This document shows, piece by piece, positions 20,150-31,130 of a stretch of 64,000 bases of DNA. Below the pieces are notes generated by a model, which searched no databases, had not been told where the DNA came from, and saw nothing but the letters and a program-made list of their open reading frames with translations. Numbering within the stretch: position 1 is the first letter of the stretch; each line of letters opens with the position of its first letter. The translations under genes and the position numbers were made by a program. This stretch comes from Spirogloea muscicola. Its lineage: Eukaryota > Streptophyta > Zygnematophyceae > Spirogloeales > Spirogloeaceae. The stretch is from assembly GCA_009602725.1 (NCBI GenBank), contig WELB01000010.1:865513-929512 (forward strand). Reading direction: 5' to 3'.

Positions 20150-20990
20150 AATGTTCTCGTTCACTCAGTTGTGAGCTGGCTTTTCACAGCCCTCGCCTCT
20201 CTGGGAGAGCTACTTCTCTTCCCTATGCTCTTGTATTGTCCGACTTCTTTGGACCTTGCGGCTGCTAAGTAAGGTCAAATGGCGACCATCCTTCGTGGTA
20301 CTTGCATAGCTGTGTCATTCACCACTATCCGGGCCACTTCGGACCTTGTCCATTCTATGGACTCGCCTTTCACAGCCCTCGCCTCTTTTGAAAGAGCTTA
20401 CTAAATGTGGACCTTGTTCTTTCTTGTGTGTATTGGAAGAGCTGTTATCCGTTGTGTATATTGGAAGAGCTGTTATCCACTGTGGGCTGGCTTTACACAG
20501 CCCTTGTAACCTTCGGAAATAGTAAGCTCTGCCAAAGGGGGCGCAGGTTGTAGAAGGCCAGCCCAAGCGAATCGACAAGGTCCAAAGGGGCCGTGAAGTG
20601 CTGAATCACACAACCAAGCAAGTATCGCGCAGGACGGTCACTTAGTAACCTCTAATGAGCAGCGCAAGTCAGAAAGATCAGCCGCCTGAAAGGAAAAGCT
20701 CTTCCAATTTTACGGCAATGGCTGTGAGAGGCCAGCGCAAGGAATGTACCAAAAAGAAAGTGGCTCTTCCAAAGGGGGCAAACAACAGCAAGGGCAAGGC
20801 CTGTGTACCGGAAAAGAGAGAAGGCGCGCGGTGCGCATGGAATGTGAGGGTGGCCAATGCAAGCCAATACATTGTTCAGGCGAAAACCAGTGCAGCGGAT
20901 GGGGAGACATGAGACGAAGGCCACTACCGGAAAGCAGTTCCCTTGATGGTAGCCGGAGGCGGCTGCTTTTTCCTCGGCCACTCTGCGTAA
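20150..20990. repeat. Cluster of hairpin-bearing short repeats and a LINE tail
   Basis: Hairpins GAGCTGGCTTTTCACAGCCC (20,175), GGGCTGGCTTTACACAGCCC (20,486) and inverse copies at 20,555 and 20,722 lie among TGGAAGAGCT and GACCTTGTYCATTC boxes. At 20,400-20,475 a GTGTATTGGAAGAGCTGTTATCC unit is tandemly doubled. 20,820-20,892 holds the GCCTGAACAATGTATTGGC unit on the minus strand. The minus strand at 20,905-20,990 encodes AAASGYHQGNCFPVVAF, a LINE-tail relative. Confidence 0.7.
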
Positions 20991-21326
20991 TTGGTCACAC
21001 AGCCGAACCGCTGACAGTCCGAAGGCGGCTTGGCCGCCTGCTCGCCCTGAGCCGCCCGATGCGCTCGATCGGGGGGCCAGCAGCGGGCAAGGCAGGTCCT
21101 CTCTCTTCGGGCTCTCTCTAAACCTCCTCCCCTTCACAGATAAACCCCAAGCCCCGGCCCCCGGCTTGGCGCCCTCGACGGCGCCCGCCGCCGCCGCCGC
21201 CGCCGCCGCCACTGCCGCCGCCGCCGCTGCCGCATGGCTGGCAGTGCCGTGCCGCCCGATCTGATGGCAATGGCTGCGGCGGCGGCCAGGTTCCCGAGCA
21301 CGTACCTGCTGGTGGGCTGCTGCAAN

Positions 21327-23157
21327 CCGCAAGCGCTGCCAGCGCCACCGCGGCAAAGGTTCGTCCATTGGAAGGCCCCTCCCGCCTTCCCCTCCATCGC
21401 CGAGCTCCGCCTGCCTGCGAGCTCCGCCGCGTCGCCTCCCTCGGTGCGCCTAACGAGCCGGCGCCGACCGGCGTGGAGCCGTGGGCCGACCCGGTCTGTC
21501 TGGGGTGGAGGCGGCTGTGGTTGCCGCACGCTCGGTTTTGCGGAAGCGCACACTTGATTGTGCAATGCAGGCTTTCCGGCGCCGCTGTGCAGCGCTGCGG
21601 CTCCGCTCAGGGGCCAGCGTCCGAGGTCGATGAGTGCGGTTGTGTGCCCATTGAGCTGACGTTCGGTTGCCATGGTTCTCCAATGTGCGCCGCAGTGAAG
21701 TCCTTCCCGCGCGATGACCCCACCAAGCCTCCCAGCCTGACCGCCTTCCTCGGCTACAAGGCCGGGATGACACACATCGTGCGCGAGGTCGAGAAGCCTG
21801 GCTCAAGTATGGCCCACCTGCTACGCTACTTTCATCCCCTCTGCGCTTCTATGGCTGAAGCGAGGCTGTCGAGAGAAGCTAAGCGAGCTTGCGCTCCAAC
21901 CCCTACACAGGCTGCGAACTCGATGCTCTAATACTCAGCTCGGTAGTACCCATGTTGTCCTGATACTGAACCCATTGACGTCCTCCTCCGACAGAGCTGC
22001 ACAAGAAGGAGACATGCGAGGCGGTGTCGATCATCGAGACGCCTCCGCTGATCGTCGTGGGACTGGTTGGCTACGTGAAGACGGCGCGCGGCCTGCGGAC
22101 CCTCAACACCGTCTGGGCGCAGCACCTGAGCGAGGAGCTGCGGCGGCGCTTCTACAAGAACTGGCACAAGTCGAAGAAGAAGGCCTTCACCAAGTATGCG
22201 AAGAAGTCGGCCACGGAGGAGGGCAAGAAGTCCCTCGAGGAGGAGCTGGAGCGCATGAAGAAGTATGCATCCGTTGTCCGCGTGCTCGCCCACACGCAGG
22301 TACACAATCTCGCAATCCCTCCCCCCCTGGCTCTCCAGGGCCAGGCTCTCGGCGGCAACTATTGTCGCCTTCTTGACAGACTTCTGAGGTCTGTCCTGAC
22401 TATGCTGCAGCTATGTTAGCATTGACGCCTCCCAGTGTGTAAAGACGGATAACAGCGATATTTGTGGCCATGCAATTTGCAGCTGAGGAAGCTGACAGGC
22501 ATCAATCAGAAAAAAGCGCATCTGATGGAGATCCAGATCAACGGCGGCACTATTGCAGACAAGGTTGACTTCGGCATCAAGTACTTTGAGGCAGCAATTC
22601 CTGTCGACGCCGTCTTCCAAAAGGACGAGATGATTGATCTCATAGGGGTGACGCGCGGGCACGGTTATGAGGGCGTGGTGAGTCGGTGGGGCGTCACACG
22701 GCTGCCACGCAAGACTCATCGCGGCCTGCGCAAGGTGGCTTGCATCGGCGCCTGGCATCCGGCGCGCGTCGGCTACACTGTGGCACGCCCTGGCCAGGAC
22801 GGGTACCACCATCGCACTGAGATGAACAAGAAGATATACAAGATCGGCAAAAAGGACGATGAAACGCACAAGGCCAGCACTGAGTATGACCGCACTGACA
22901 AGGGTATCACGCCCATGGGTGGCTTTGCGCACTATGGCATTGTCAAGGAGGACTACGTCGTCATCAAGGGCGGGTGCATGGGCACCAAGAAGCGCGTCAT
23001 CACGCTGCGAAGGTCTCTGTACAAGCAGCAGTCTCGGACAGCGCTGGAGGAGATCAAGCTCAAGTTCATTGACACATCTTCCAAGTTTGGCCATGGACGC
23101 TTCCAGACGTCCGAGGAAAAGGCAAAGCAGCTGGGGCGGCTCAAGGCAAGCTCGTGA
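21327..23157 (+). CDS. RPL3: 60S ribosomal protein uL3 (5' end missing at gap)
   Basis: Exons 21,327-21,358 ([10 protein letters not shown]), 21,696-21,806 ([30 protein letters not shown]), 21,995-22,299 ([32 protein letters not shown]) and 22,483-23,157 ([38 protein letters not shown], ending with a stop at 23,155-23,157). All junctions keep frame. It is an almost complete uL3, the large-subunit protein that shapes the peptidyl transferase region. The loop Trp (SRWG) and the methylatable His of the GYHHRTE motif are present. Missing are about the first 20 residues (MSHRKFE-type start): the sequence before the N at 21,326 encodes nothing L3-like and contains a long CCG tract. Very strong assignment. 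Confidence 0.97.
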
Positions 23158-25384
23158 TAGTGTGCTGCATTAGACAGTTGATTGACTGGCCCTATTTGCT
23201 CAAGATTGTGACAAATATCTGGGCCTCCTTTATTGCCTGGAAGGGGGGTATGTCAATGCTTGTTCTTTGTGGGGCGAGACTTGTGCAAGTGTCAGTTGCA
23301 ATGAGATCCATGCTTTTGTTTGAAATTGGGGCAAGGCTGTGGGATAGAAGCACCTCTGAGCAGCTAACACTCCAGAAACATCGTGAGGATCACTGGAAGA
23401 GAGCGGAGGGCGTTTCATCTTTGCCCACAATCAAGAATATGCATGATGTTGTTGGCTCGGGTATCTGCTGGTGCAACCATGTTGAAGGTTGTTCAGTCAG
23501 GCACGTAGACGGCACTAAATTGGACTTTTCTTGTGTTTAGAGCCAAGTGACGATGTGTATACCCTGATCTTATGGCTAGGTGGCAGCCTGATTTGCTTGC
23601 TGGCTCGAATCAAGGCCGCCTGCATATGATACTCCCAGCCGTGACTCAGATGCCCAATGCAGGATGTCGGCATCTGCCAATACTGGGATGTCTGACATTC
23701 CAAGCAACGCCCCATAAACAATCAGTACCGTGCAGAATCTTCCACAATGGCGTGATAGTGACCTGGTAAGCGTTGAGGTGGCGGCGAGGAAGAGATGTTG
23801 ACAGCATCTTACGGAGAGGCACAGAGTCTGCCTGACTAGCCTCAGATATGCAAGCTTGATTGGCTTATATGACAGACTGGAAAGATGCCAAGCTACCCTA
23901 GCCTAGGAAAAGGACGTCTCCCAAGTTCCTGGCAAGTGATCCACTTGCTTACTTACTACCAACTACTCGCCGAACACCAGCTGAAGTTCGCAAGTCCACA
24001 ATGCAACCGGGAAAATGGCAGCCTGTTGATATACTAGGCCAGATCAGGTTCGTTGCGCTTCAAATAGGAAGGCCCGCGATAGTGTGCTGCCTACATATCC
24101 AGGAGTGCTTGTTTGCTCGTATTTTGGTGTCGCAAGTGACCCAGTGCAAGGCTGCAACTTGTGGTCAACAAGGGCATGCTGACTGCCTGCTGTTTGAGAA
24201 TGACGAGGCTGCAAGCCTTTCCCTGTAAGAATGTTACTCCCATTCGCAAGGAAGCTCCGAAAGTGGAAATGATAATTGCTGTCTGTTTGACTCAAGCAAG
24301 AGCTTAGATGCGAGCTACATGTGAGTAATGCATCCATCCGTGCAAAGCTCCTCACATAAAGAGTGTTGCACAGGCCCTCTGCCTTCGTCAATGCCCTTCT
24401 ATCGTCGTAACTGGAGCAGTATTCAAGCCTCGGGACCACCTGATATTGGCGCTGATTGGCTGCAGCATAAGCAAGGGCCCTCTGGCTCGAGGCTTCTTGC
24501 AAAACAGCCATTAGATATGACACTAGATATCAGTGCAGTGAGGCTCTGTGCACAGTGGGAGAGGCTCTTTGCTGCCAGCCAAGGAAATGTTGGGCTGAAG
24601 GTGGCCATCACGGTATGGAGGACAAAGGGGGCAGGCCGCTGACATAATAACTCGGATCTTCGCTTAATATTCTCGGATGAGCCCCTGTTTGAAAGCGATT
24701 GGAAGGAGCCTGGGCCCCCATAAGTGACAGTGCCTGTGAACTCCCGACCGAATGTCATATGAATTCAAGTTGGGCATGAGCTCAAGCCAGGAAAGGCGAA
24801 GGCTTGATGCAGCACCAGAGAAGAGGCTACTGGACGCATCTCAGCGGCAGCTACCACTTTGCCTGATTCCTGTTTGCCTGTTTGCCTGTTTGCTTGTGTT
24901 GCTGGCAGTCCCCATGAAAAGTTGATGGCTATTGCAGAGTAAAGCCGTATGGATGGTCTCACTCGACTCGACGTTTACTCATAGCGATGACCATTATCCT
25001 GCCTCGGAGTGACAAAGTCAACAAGGACAGACCACCTGGTAGCAAGATGGCCAACACCGTGAGCTTCCTATGCAGGGTGTCCCAATAGCGCTGCGTCTTA
25101 GGGTCTTGCCCGCCATGTCGCAGCCGTGCACGACGGGCGTTAATGCTCGTGCTTGTTGTGATGCCTGGAAAGCACCAGTACCATCGACGTACTGCAATTT
25201 TGAGCGTTTCCTCACTCAACCGTACAGTGAGGCGCGAGTTGAGCACGAGACGATTTGGAGGCCACATCAAGCCCATACACTGTCCACGCAAAAGCTGGTG
25301 CATAGTTGGTGCCATATAAAGCAAAGCGTAGACTGAAAGGGGGGCTAAGGCAGAGAAAGCGTTTCTGGGGTGTGTGTTAAAAGA
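23158..25384. other. 2.2-kb spacer with no recognised gene
   Basis: Balanced base composition. Open frames are up to about 160 codons (for example 24,044-24,523 minus and 24,328-24,642 plus), but they overlap each other and match no family I know. No repeat family member, RNA gene or obvious promoter is seen. Confidence 0.45.
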
Positions 25385-25770
25385 TGCAGGGCCTGTGTGG
25401 CCAAGTACGAAGGCAAGCACATTGACAAATGTACGTCACCTGCTGCTAAGCTGACCCGCTCAGTAATCACGAGTCAGCACGTAGAGGTCGCTAACTGATA
25501 AGAGGAAAAAGTCGTGTATTTGAAACAATCGAAGGCCAATATGGCCAAGTACAAAGGCAAGCACATCTCATGACGTAGCAGCTAGCATCCAGCAGCTTCT
25601 GGAGCTGCTAGAGGAGTGAGGCAGCAGCAGTGGCAGGAGGAATGGAGGGATGGGGGGGGGAAGAGGGCCGGAAGTGCCAGTTGGGACCTTGTCGACCTGT
25701 CCTGCTAGGGCTGCTAGAGGAGGAGAGGTCGCTAACTGATAAGAGGGGGGAGATGGCGTGACGTGAAAAG
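25385..25770 (-). mobile_element. Family-C LINE tail, with a duplicated end
   Basis: The plus strand carries GGCCAAGTACGAAGGCAAGCAC, GCTGACCCGCTCAGTAATCA and GTAGAGGTCGCTAACTGATA. On the minus strand this encodes ISDLYVLTRDY-stop, the family-C ending also found in the foldback at 5,885. GGCCAAGTACAAAGGCAAG recurs at 25,541, and GAGGTCGCTAACTGATAAGA at 25,484 and 25,724, so the end is partly duplicated. Confidence 0.7.
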
Positions 25771-25984
25771 CTTGCTGAAGAGGGGTCTCAGTACGCACGA
25801 GTTGTAATATACACGTTCGACAGGCTAACTTGGGGAGCCTAAGCCTGAGCACCGCCACGGAAGCGGGTAAAAAAGCTCAGAGCCCAGCACGCTGAAACCC
25901 TATAGCTTGGGAGGGCCGCGGAGGGCGGGGAAGCGCGCGCCGGCACTTCGCAATGGGCACCTTGCAACGGCCGGCGTGACATGA

Positions 25985-26115
25985 GAGAGAGGCGGCGCGC
26001 GGTGCGCAGGAAATTAAAGGGTGGCCAATCCAAGCCATACATTGTTTAGGCAAAAATGTTGCAAAAGATGTGAAGTAACCCCATCCAAATGGGGCGAGGG
26101 CTGTGAAATCCAGCC
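25985..26115 (-). repeat. Short repeat with hairpin
   Basis: The minus strand holds GCCTAAACAATGTATGGC, GGCC and ACCGCGCG, then a hairpin read on the plus strand as GGGCTGTGAAATCCAGCCC at 26,097. This is the same pair of units as at 20,700-20,892 and 34,417-34,610. Confidence 0.65.
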
Positions 26116-26214
26116 CGAATACTGGAAGAGTCGTTTTCCGAGAACAAAGATTGGAGAAGATGTAGCAGCGGCGAAATGGGACTTTACTGGCAGCTCGTTT
26201 CATTACATACTGTA

Positions 26215-26400
26215 AAAGCCAACATATAATGCAGACACAAACTTGTATCTAGCAAAGTCATGTGTGCTGTAATGAAGATACTGTATTTATGTCATCTATA
26301 TGTATATGAAACCCAGATCTTTACTCGTCCTTTGATCTTACATGTACTTTTCATTATCTACATACATCATTCATCTAAATACATACCTTTTAATTTCATA
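26215..26400. other. AT-rich block
   Basis: About 185 bp strongly enriched in A and T (TATATGTATATGAAACC, ATCTACATACATCATTCATC), unlike the flanks, which are about 60% GC or more. It ends abruptly at AAATCCGGCAGCCGCG. No frame or structure is recognised. Confidence 0.6.
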
Positions 26401-26534
26401 AATCCGGCAGCCGCGTTTTCGCCGTGACAAGAAACGTGTACTCGCAGCGCCACTAGCCGTCGGGAAGCCACCGACCGAGGGGCCGGGCCCGCCCGTGGGC
26501 CACGCGGCGTGCCCGCGCGGCCCACGGTGACGGC

Positions 26535-26700
26535 CGCGTGACGTCACCGCGCACCACGTGGGGGTCTGCGGGGGGACTTGCATCATCAGCGGCCCGCCAG
26601 AGCTCCTCAATCAGCGACCACCTCCCACCCTCCACTCCCACGGCTTCTCGACCGTTCTACCATTCAGCCGCTCGTTTAATATCAGCAGCCGCATTCACTC
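26535..26700 (+). promoter_or_regulatory. CAD promoter: TGACGTCA and CACGTG boxes
   Basis: A perfect TGACGTCA palindrome at 26,539-26,546 and a CACGTG G-box at 26,555-26,560 lie 16 bp apart (start to start), about 340 bp before the CAD start codon. Both are core sites for plant bZIP factors. An AATATCAGCAGCCGCATTC motif follows at about 26,677-26,696, shared with the 5' ends of other genes here. Confidence 0.55.
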
Positions 26701-26899
26701 TACCCATCAGCTCCCCGTCGCTCGCTCGCTGCTCCCCGTCGGATCGCCACGCCGCCGCCACCGCCGCCGCCAGCTCCTGCGGCCCCGCCGCCTGTGCCGT
26801 TTGATCCCGCCGCGCGCACGAGTCCGTCTCCCCGATCTCTCGTCAGGCCTGCCTTTGGCGCTCTCAACGCTCCGCTGCACTCTACCACCAGCTGCTGCC

Positions 26900-28905
26900 A
26901 TGGACAGCAAGGGAAGCATTAAGGTAAGCGCAGAGTACATGGGCTCCTCCCTTTGCGTTTTAAAGCGGGCGAGGCTGGGCGCTGCAGGTCCACGATCAGG
27001 GCGATCGGAAGGGCCCAGGATCTTTGGCGTGCTTGATATGCGCGTGGCTCTGCTGAAGCAGGGGTTTGACATTGAGGGCCAACGTCCCTTCTGGCTTGTC
27101 TTATCTGACGATTTGTCTAGGAATGTATGATGGAGCATGTCCAAAGCAGCTCGGAGCTTACGTGACTGGTGTTGTCACCATGATGCAGTCGTACGCTGCC
27201 AGAGATGAATCTGGCAAGCTATCCCCCTTCTCTCACCAGCCTCGCGAGGTGATGGACACTGATGTGGTCATCAACATCAAGTACTGTGGGATATGCCACA
27301 GCGACCTACATCAGGTCTGGGCCTCTGTCATTTGTGCACAGTGGAGTCATTGCTCAGCTGATTTAGCGCCAGTCTGACATGTAGAGGTGGAGTTTGCAAG
27401 TTCCTGTCAATGTGATGGTGCCCCAAGTCTAGGACGTAGTTGACGTGCTGAACGCCTTCACGCTTCTGATAGTGAGACTATCTTTACAGGCAAAGAATGA
27501 GTGGGGCAAGACCAAATACCCAGTGGTTCCTGGTCATGAGATCATTGGCATAGTGGAGAAGACGGGGCCGAAGGTCAGCAAGTTCCACGAAGGCGATCGC
27601 GTGGGCGTGGGTTGCTTCGTCCGCTCCTGCCATGAGTGCGATGCCTGTGACAAGGGGCTGGAGAACTACTGCCCTAAGGTGGTGCAGACATATGGCACTC
27701 CAGACTGGATGGTGGGGGGTGAACACACTCGTGGAGGATTTTCCTCAATGATAATCGTTGAGGAGAGATTCGTTCTCAGGATCCCTGAGAATCTCCCATC
27801 AGCAGCGGCTGCACCGCTGTTGTGCGCTGGCATCACAACATACAGGTGCACGACCAAAGCCTGTGGAGATTGTTATCTGCTCTCATCTCTTATACTCCCT
27901 GTGGAGTGTCTGACAATCATTGCCTCTCATGTCTGACTGCCTTCAGTCCACTCAAGCACTTTGGGATGACGGAGCCTGGGAAAAAACTTGGTGTTGTTGG
28001 CCTCGGAGGCTTGGGGCACATGGCTGTCAAATTTGGCAAGGGCATGGACTTGCATGTCACAATTCTGAGTACCTCTCCAAGCAAGGAAGACGAGGCTCTG
28101 AATACTCTAGGAGCTGATGCTTTCATTCCAAGCAAGGACAAAGAAAAGGTTTGCAAATTCAACCAATCATATCCCTTGCTGTTCTCTACGTAGCAGCAGA
28201 AGTTGTAGGGCGAGCCGGACGAGTCACATATAATCTGCGTGGTTGTCATTACACGTACTAAGAATCAACAGAGTGCACATGCACGTCCAGGACTTGTAAT
28301 TAGCTGTTTGGAAGATGACCTTTTCTTCATATCAACTTTTGAGCAAGTATCGATCTGGATATTGTGACACTTTGACATTTGTGCAGATGAAGCAAGCAGC
28401 TGGAAGCCTTGACTACATTATTGACACTGTGTCAGCTCCTCACCCCCTTGAGCAGTACCTTTCGCTTCTGAACGTGGATGGAAAGGTTTGTTTGCTGACC
28501 TGTATTGTCCTGTGCATATGTTCGACCTATGCTAGCGATAGTTGTAAATTATCATTGACCATAGCAAGTCTGCTGTGAAGCTCGTCGGGCACCTCTGAAG
28601 TCGCCTCATTCCCACCTCCACTTATGCAGATGGTTCTTCTTGGTGTGCCCCCCAAGCCTTATGAGATGTCGGCAGCCTCGTTGGTCTTTGGGAGGAAGAT
28701 GGTGGCTGGAAGTTTGGTGGGTGGTCTCAAAGAGACACAAGAGATGCTGGATTTCTGTGCTGAGAAGAATATCACGTGCATGATTGAGATGATAACCTTG
28801 GACGACATCAATACCGCATTTGAACGCATGGTCAATAACGATGTCAAGTACCGCTTCGTTATCGACATGGAGAAGAGCTTCTCGTTGAACACGCCAGAGG
28901 AGTAG
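26900..28905 (+). CDS. CAD: Cinnamyl-alcohol-dehydrogenase-family zinc alcohol dehydrogenase
   Basis: Six exons, all phase-consistent, give 360 residues, the family length: 26,900-26,923, 27,189-27,314, 27,490-27,845, 27,947-28,148, 28,387-28,485 and 28,630-28,905. Catalytic zinc ligands are visible in [11 protein letters not shown] and PGHEIIG. The structural zinc cysteines are in [16 protein letters not shown]. The nucleotide fold has [16 protein letters not shown], and serines after its second strand (STSPSKE) suit [22 protein letters not shown] and [10 protein letters not shown] complete the family ends. CAD enzymes reduce cinnamyl and other aldehydes to alcohols. In an alga without lignin a broader aldehyde-reductase role is more likely (inference). 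The start is fixed by a tiny first exon (MDSKGSIK). Confidence 0.94.
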
Positions 28906-29955
28906 GGCAATTGATGTACAACCCATAGGCCTGAGTAAACAGGTTCTTACATTTTGCATGACATATATTGGTGGTCTTTTATCAATTATGCAAGCAGTAG
29001 CAAGCTTGTGTGTACTTGGTCTATGCAGCGGGAACACTCCTCTTTCTCATTGTACTCTACCAGGCGATCCTTCCACAATTACACTGACTGTAGCCTGCAT
29101 ATAAGGGATAGCCAGCTGTTGTGAGGTGCTAGTAGAAGCGTATGCATCATGTATCGTGGTGCAGAATCCAATATCATCACAAGTGCATCAACAAGTATAT
29201 CATGCAATGCGTTGAAATGTAGAAGTCCTCATTGTGCATTTGCCTACTCAGTACTTATATACCCATGTGCCAGGTTTCTACTGAGTTAGTGGGATGGACA
29301 TTTTGTAAAGTTTCGTGAAAACTCGAGCAATCTCTCATTAAATGGTCTTATACCACTTGCGTCAGGCTTCCAAACAGTCTTCTTTTGCACGTGGCGTTTT
29401 TTTAAGTGCCAAGATCTTAACGTTCACGATTTTGGAAAAGTTGTGGCGATGCTACCACTGGCTGTATTCTTGGTCTCTAGACAGGTAGCGTAGAGGCAGT
29501 CAATCTGCCGCAACCACCCCAGGGGTGACATGTCATGACTCTGTTTGGTAATGAGGCTGGTCTAATAAGTATAATCAAGATGCTCTGGAGATCCCAGCAG
29601 TCCAGTACGTCACACAACGACCTGGTCGCTTACAGTACACAGCTATGCACGAGACAACAGCGAAAAGACGATGTTCTCTCGGTTACTCAGCATGAAAAAA
29701 GGCCTGATGAGGCCTCTGTACAGACTTCAGGCATATACTAGTACAGAAGAGCCACGGGAGGACGTCATGTCACCGCGCCAAACGGCTCCATGGACGATTA
29801 TCACCGCATGACAAACACATCACCTGGAGGGTGGCATGCAGCTGTTGTGTAATTATGGTCCACCTTCAGAGCGAGGGACTGGTTTGCCACAGTGGAAAGC
29901 TTACATATATCTACAAGATGGAGATTGCGTGTTACACTGGCAAGCATAATGTTCG
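28906..29955. other. Spacer downstream of CAD
   Basis: About 1 kb with many short A/T-rich runs and no frame or repeat that I recognise. A GAGGACGTCATG box at about 29,759 resembles the ACGT core upstream of CAD but lies far from any called gene. Confidence 0.4.
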
Positions 29956-29959
29956 GCTC

Positions 29960-30115
29960 TTTGGACCTTGTCCATTCTTCTTGGGCAGGCCTTTCACAAC
30001 CACCACCTTCAATTGGAAAAGCTTTTCTTCTTTTTGCCCATTGCGGCCCTTCAGACCTTGTTCACTCCTGGGCTGGCCTCTAACAGAGCGCACCGCGCGC
30101 CCTCTCAGTGGCTTG
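29960..30115 (+). repeat. 3' UTR-type hairpin repeat
   Basis: GACCTTGTCCATTCTTCTTG precedes a GGGCAGGCCTTTCACAACC hairpin (29,985), then TTGGAAAAGCTTTTC, then a second GACCTTGTTCACTCC box with GGGCTGGCCTCTAACAG and CACCGCGCGCC. No LINE codons are present. Confidence 0.65.
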
Positions 30116-30439
30116 CGTAACGAGTGGTGAGTGGCCCATCGCCACGAAAGGAACAGTCGGTCGAACAGGCCGGCCGTGATGCCGGCTGGCTCAACGTGTA
30201 CAAACGAGCGTCGCTCCGATCTGCAGCGACCACTACGTCATTGCACCGCATCTGCGTGCCAACACCTTCTGACCCCTGCCACCTTTAAGGACGCCGGGGG
30301 GGGGAAAACTCCTGGCGACGAACATCAAAACTTCGGCCCGTTCCGTCGGGCCGCGGAGTGTGATGTCACCCGCAGCTGCGTGGCAGATGCCTGGCAGATG
30401 CGTGGACCAGTTCTTCTGATGCGGTGAGCCACTTCCATC

Positions 30440-30540
30440 CCAAACCCCCGGCGTTCACAGCCGCGCTCTTGGAACTTCAGCAGCCGCGACCTCAGACCGT
30501 GCACATTCCTTCTGGGCTGGCCACTTACAGCCAGATTGCC
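30440..30540 (+). repeat. CAGCCG / CAGCAGCCGC motif with hairpin
   Basis: TTCACAGCCGCGCTC, CTTCAGCAGCCGCGACC and then GGGCTGGCCACTTACAGCC occur in order about 600 bp before the unrecognised gene at 31,131. The same motif pair occurs at 4,905, 5,455, 26,665, 59,600 and 59,715. Confidence 0.5.
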
Positions 30541-31130
30541 TCAACACCCAAAAGCGATTCCCTCCTTGCTCTGGCGTTGGCCTGCCGGAGCTTCCCGGCA
30601 GGTCGGCTCAGCGCCCCCCACCCCCCCCGGAAAGCCGCGGCGCTGTGCCGCGCCTCTCTCAGCAGGAGGCCTCAAATAGCACTTCGCCTCAGTGCACAGG
30701 CAGCGCTTCAGTGCAAGCCCGTCCGCTGTGCGGACTTCGAGCCGCCGCTGATCCCCCCAGCCGGGCTGCAAGGCTGCAGCGCCGTGCTCGCCGCCCTGCT
30801 CTCCTCTAAGCCTGCGCACCAGGAGATCCTGCTCGCCAGGCACCCGTCGGCCGGCGACCCCGTGTGCTGCTCCCCAAGCAGCGCCTCTGCCCCCCTTCGA
30901 AGCCTTGAGGGGCCGATGGTTCTCTTCCTCCTCCCCCTCCTGCTGTTCCGGGGACTCGGCCAGCGGCGACGCCGGCGCTGTGGCCGCCGCAGATCCCAAG
31001 CTGGGCCGGGCCTGTCTGCAGCGCCCAGCTGGTGATTCGCTGCCCTTACTTGCTTGCGGCCAGAAGAAGTCCGAGCCCAATTCACGTTGATAGAAGTTGT
31101 CAAGCTGTGAGCTGAGGGCCCCTCCTTTGA

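Noticed and set aside
23158-25384. Search for a hidden gene in the 2.2-kb spacer
   Set aside because: No combination of frames and splice sites gave a recognisable protein on either strand.
30541-31080. Long minus-strand frame (179 codons)
   Set aside because: Open only because of high GC. No recognisable domain, and in conflict with plus-strand exons downstream.
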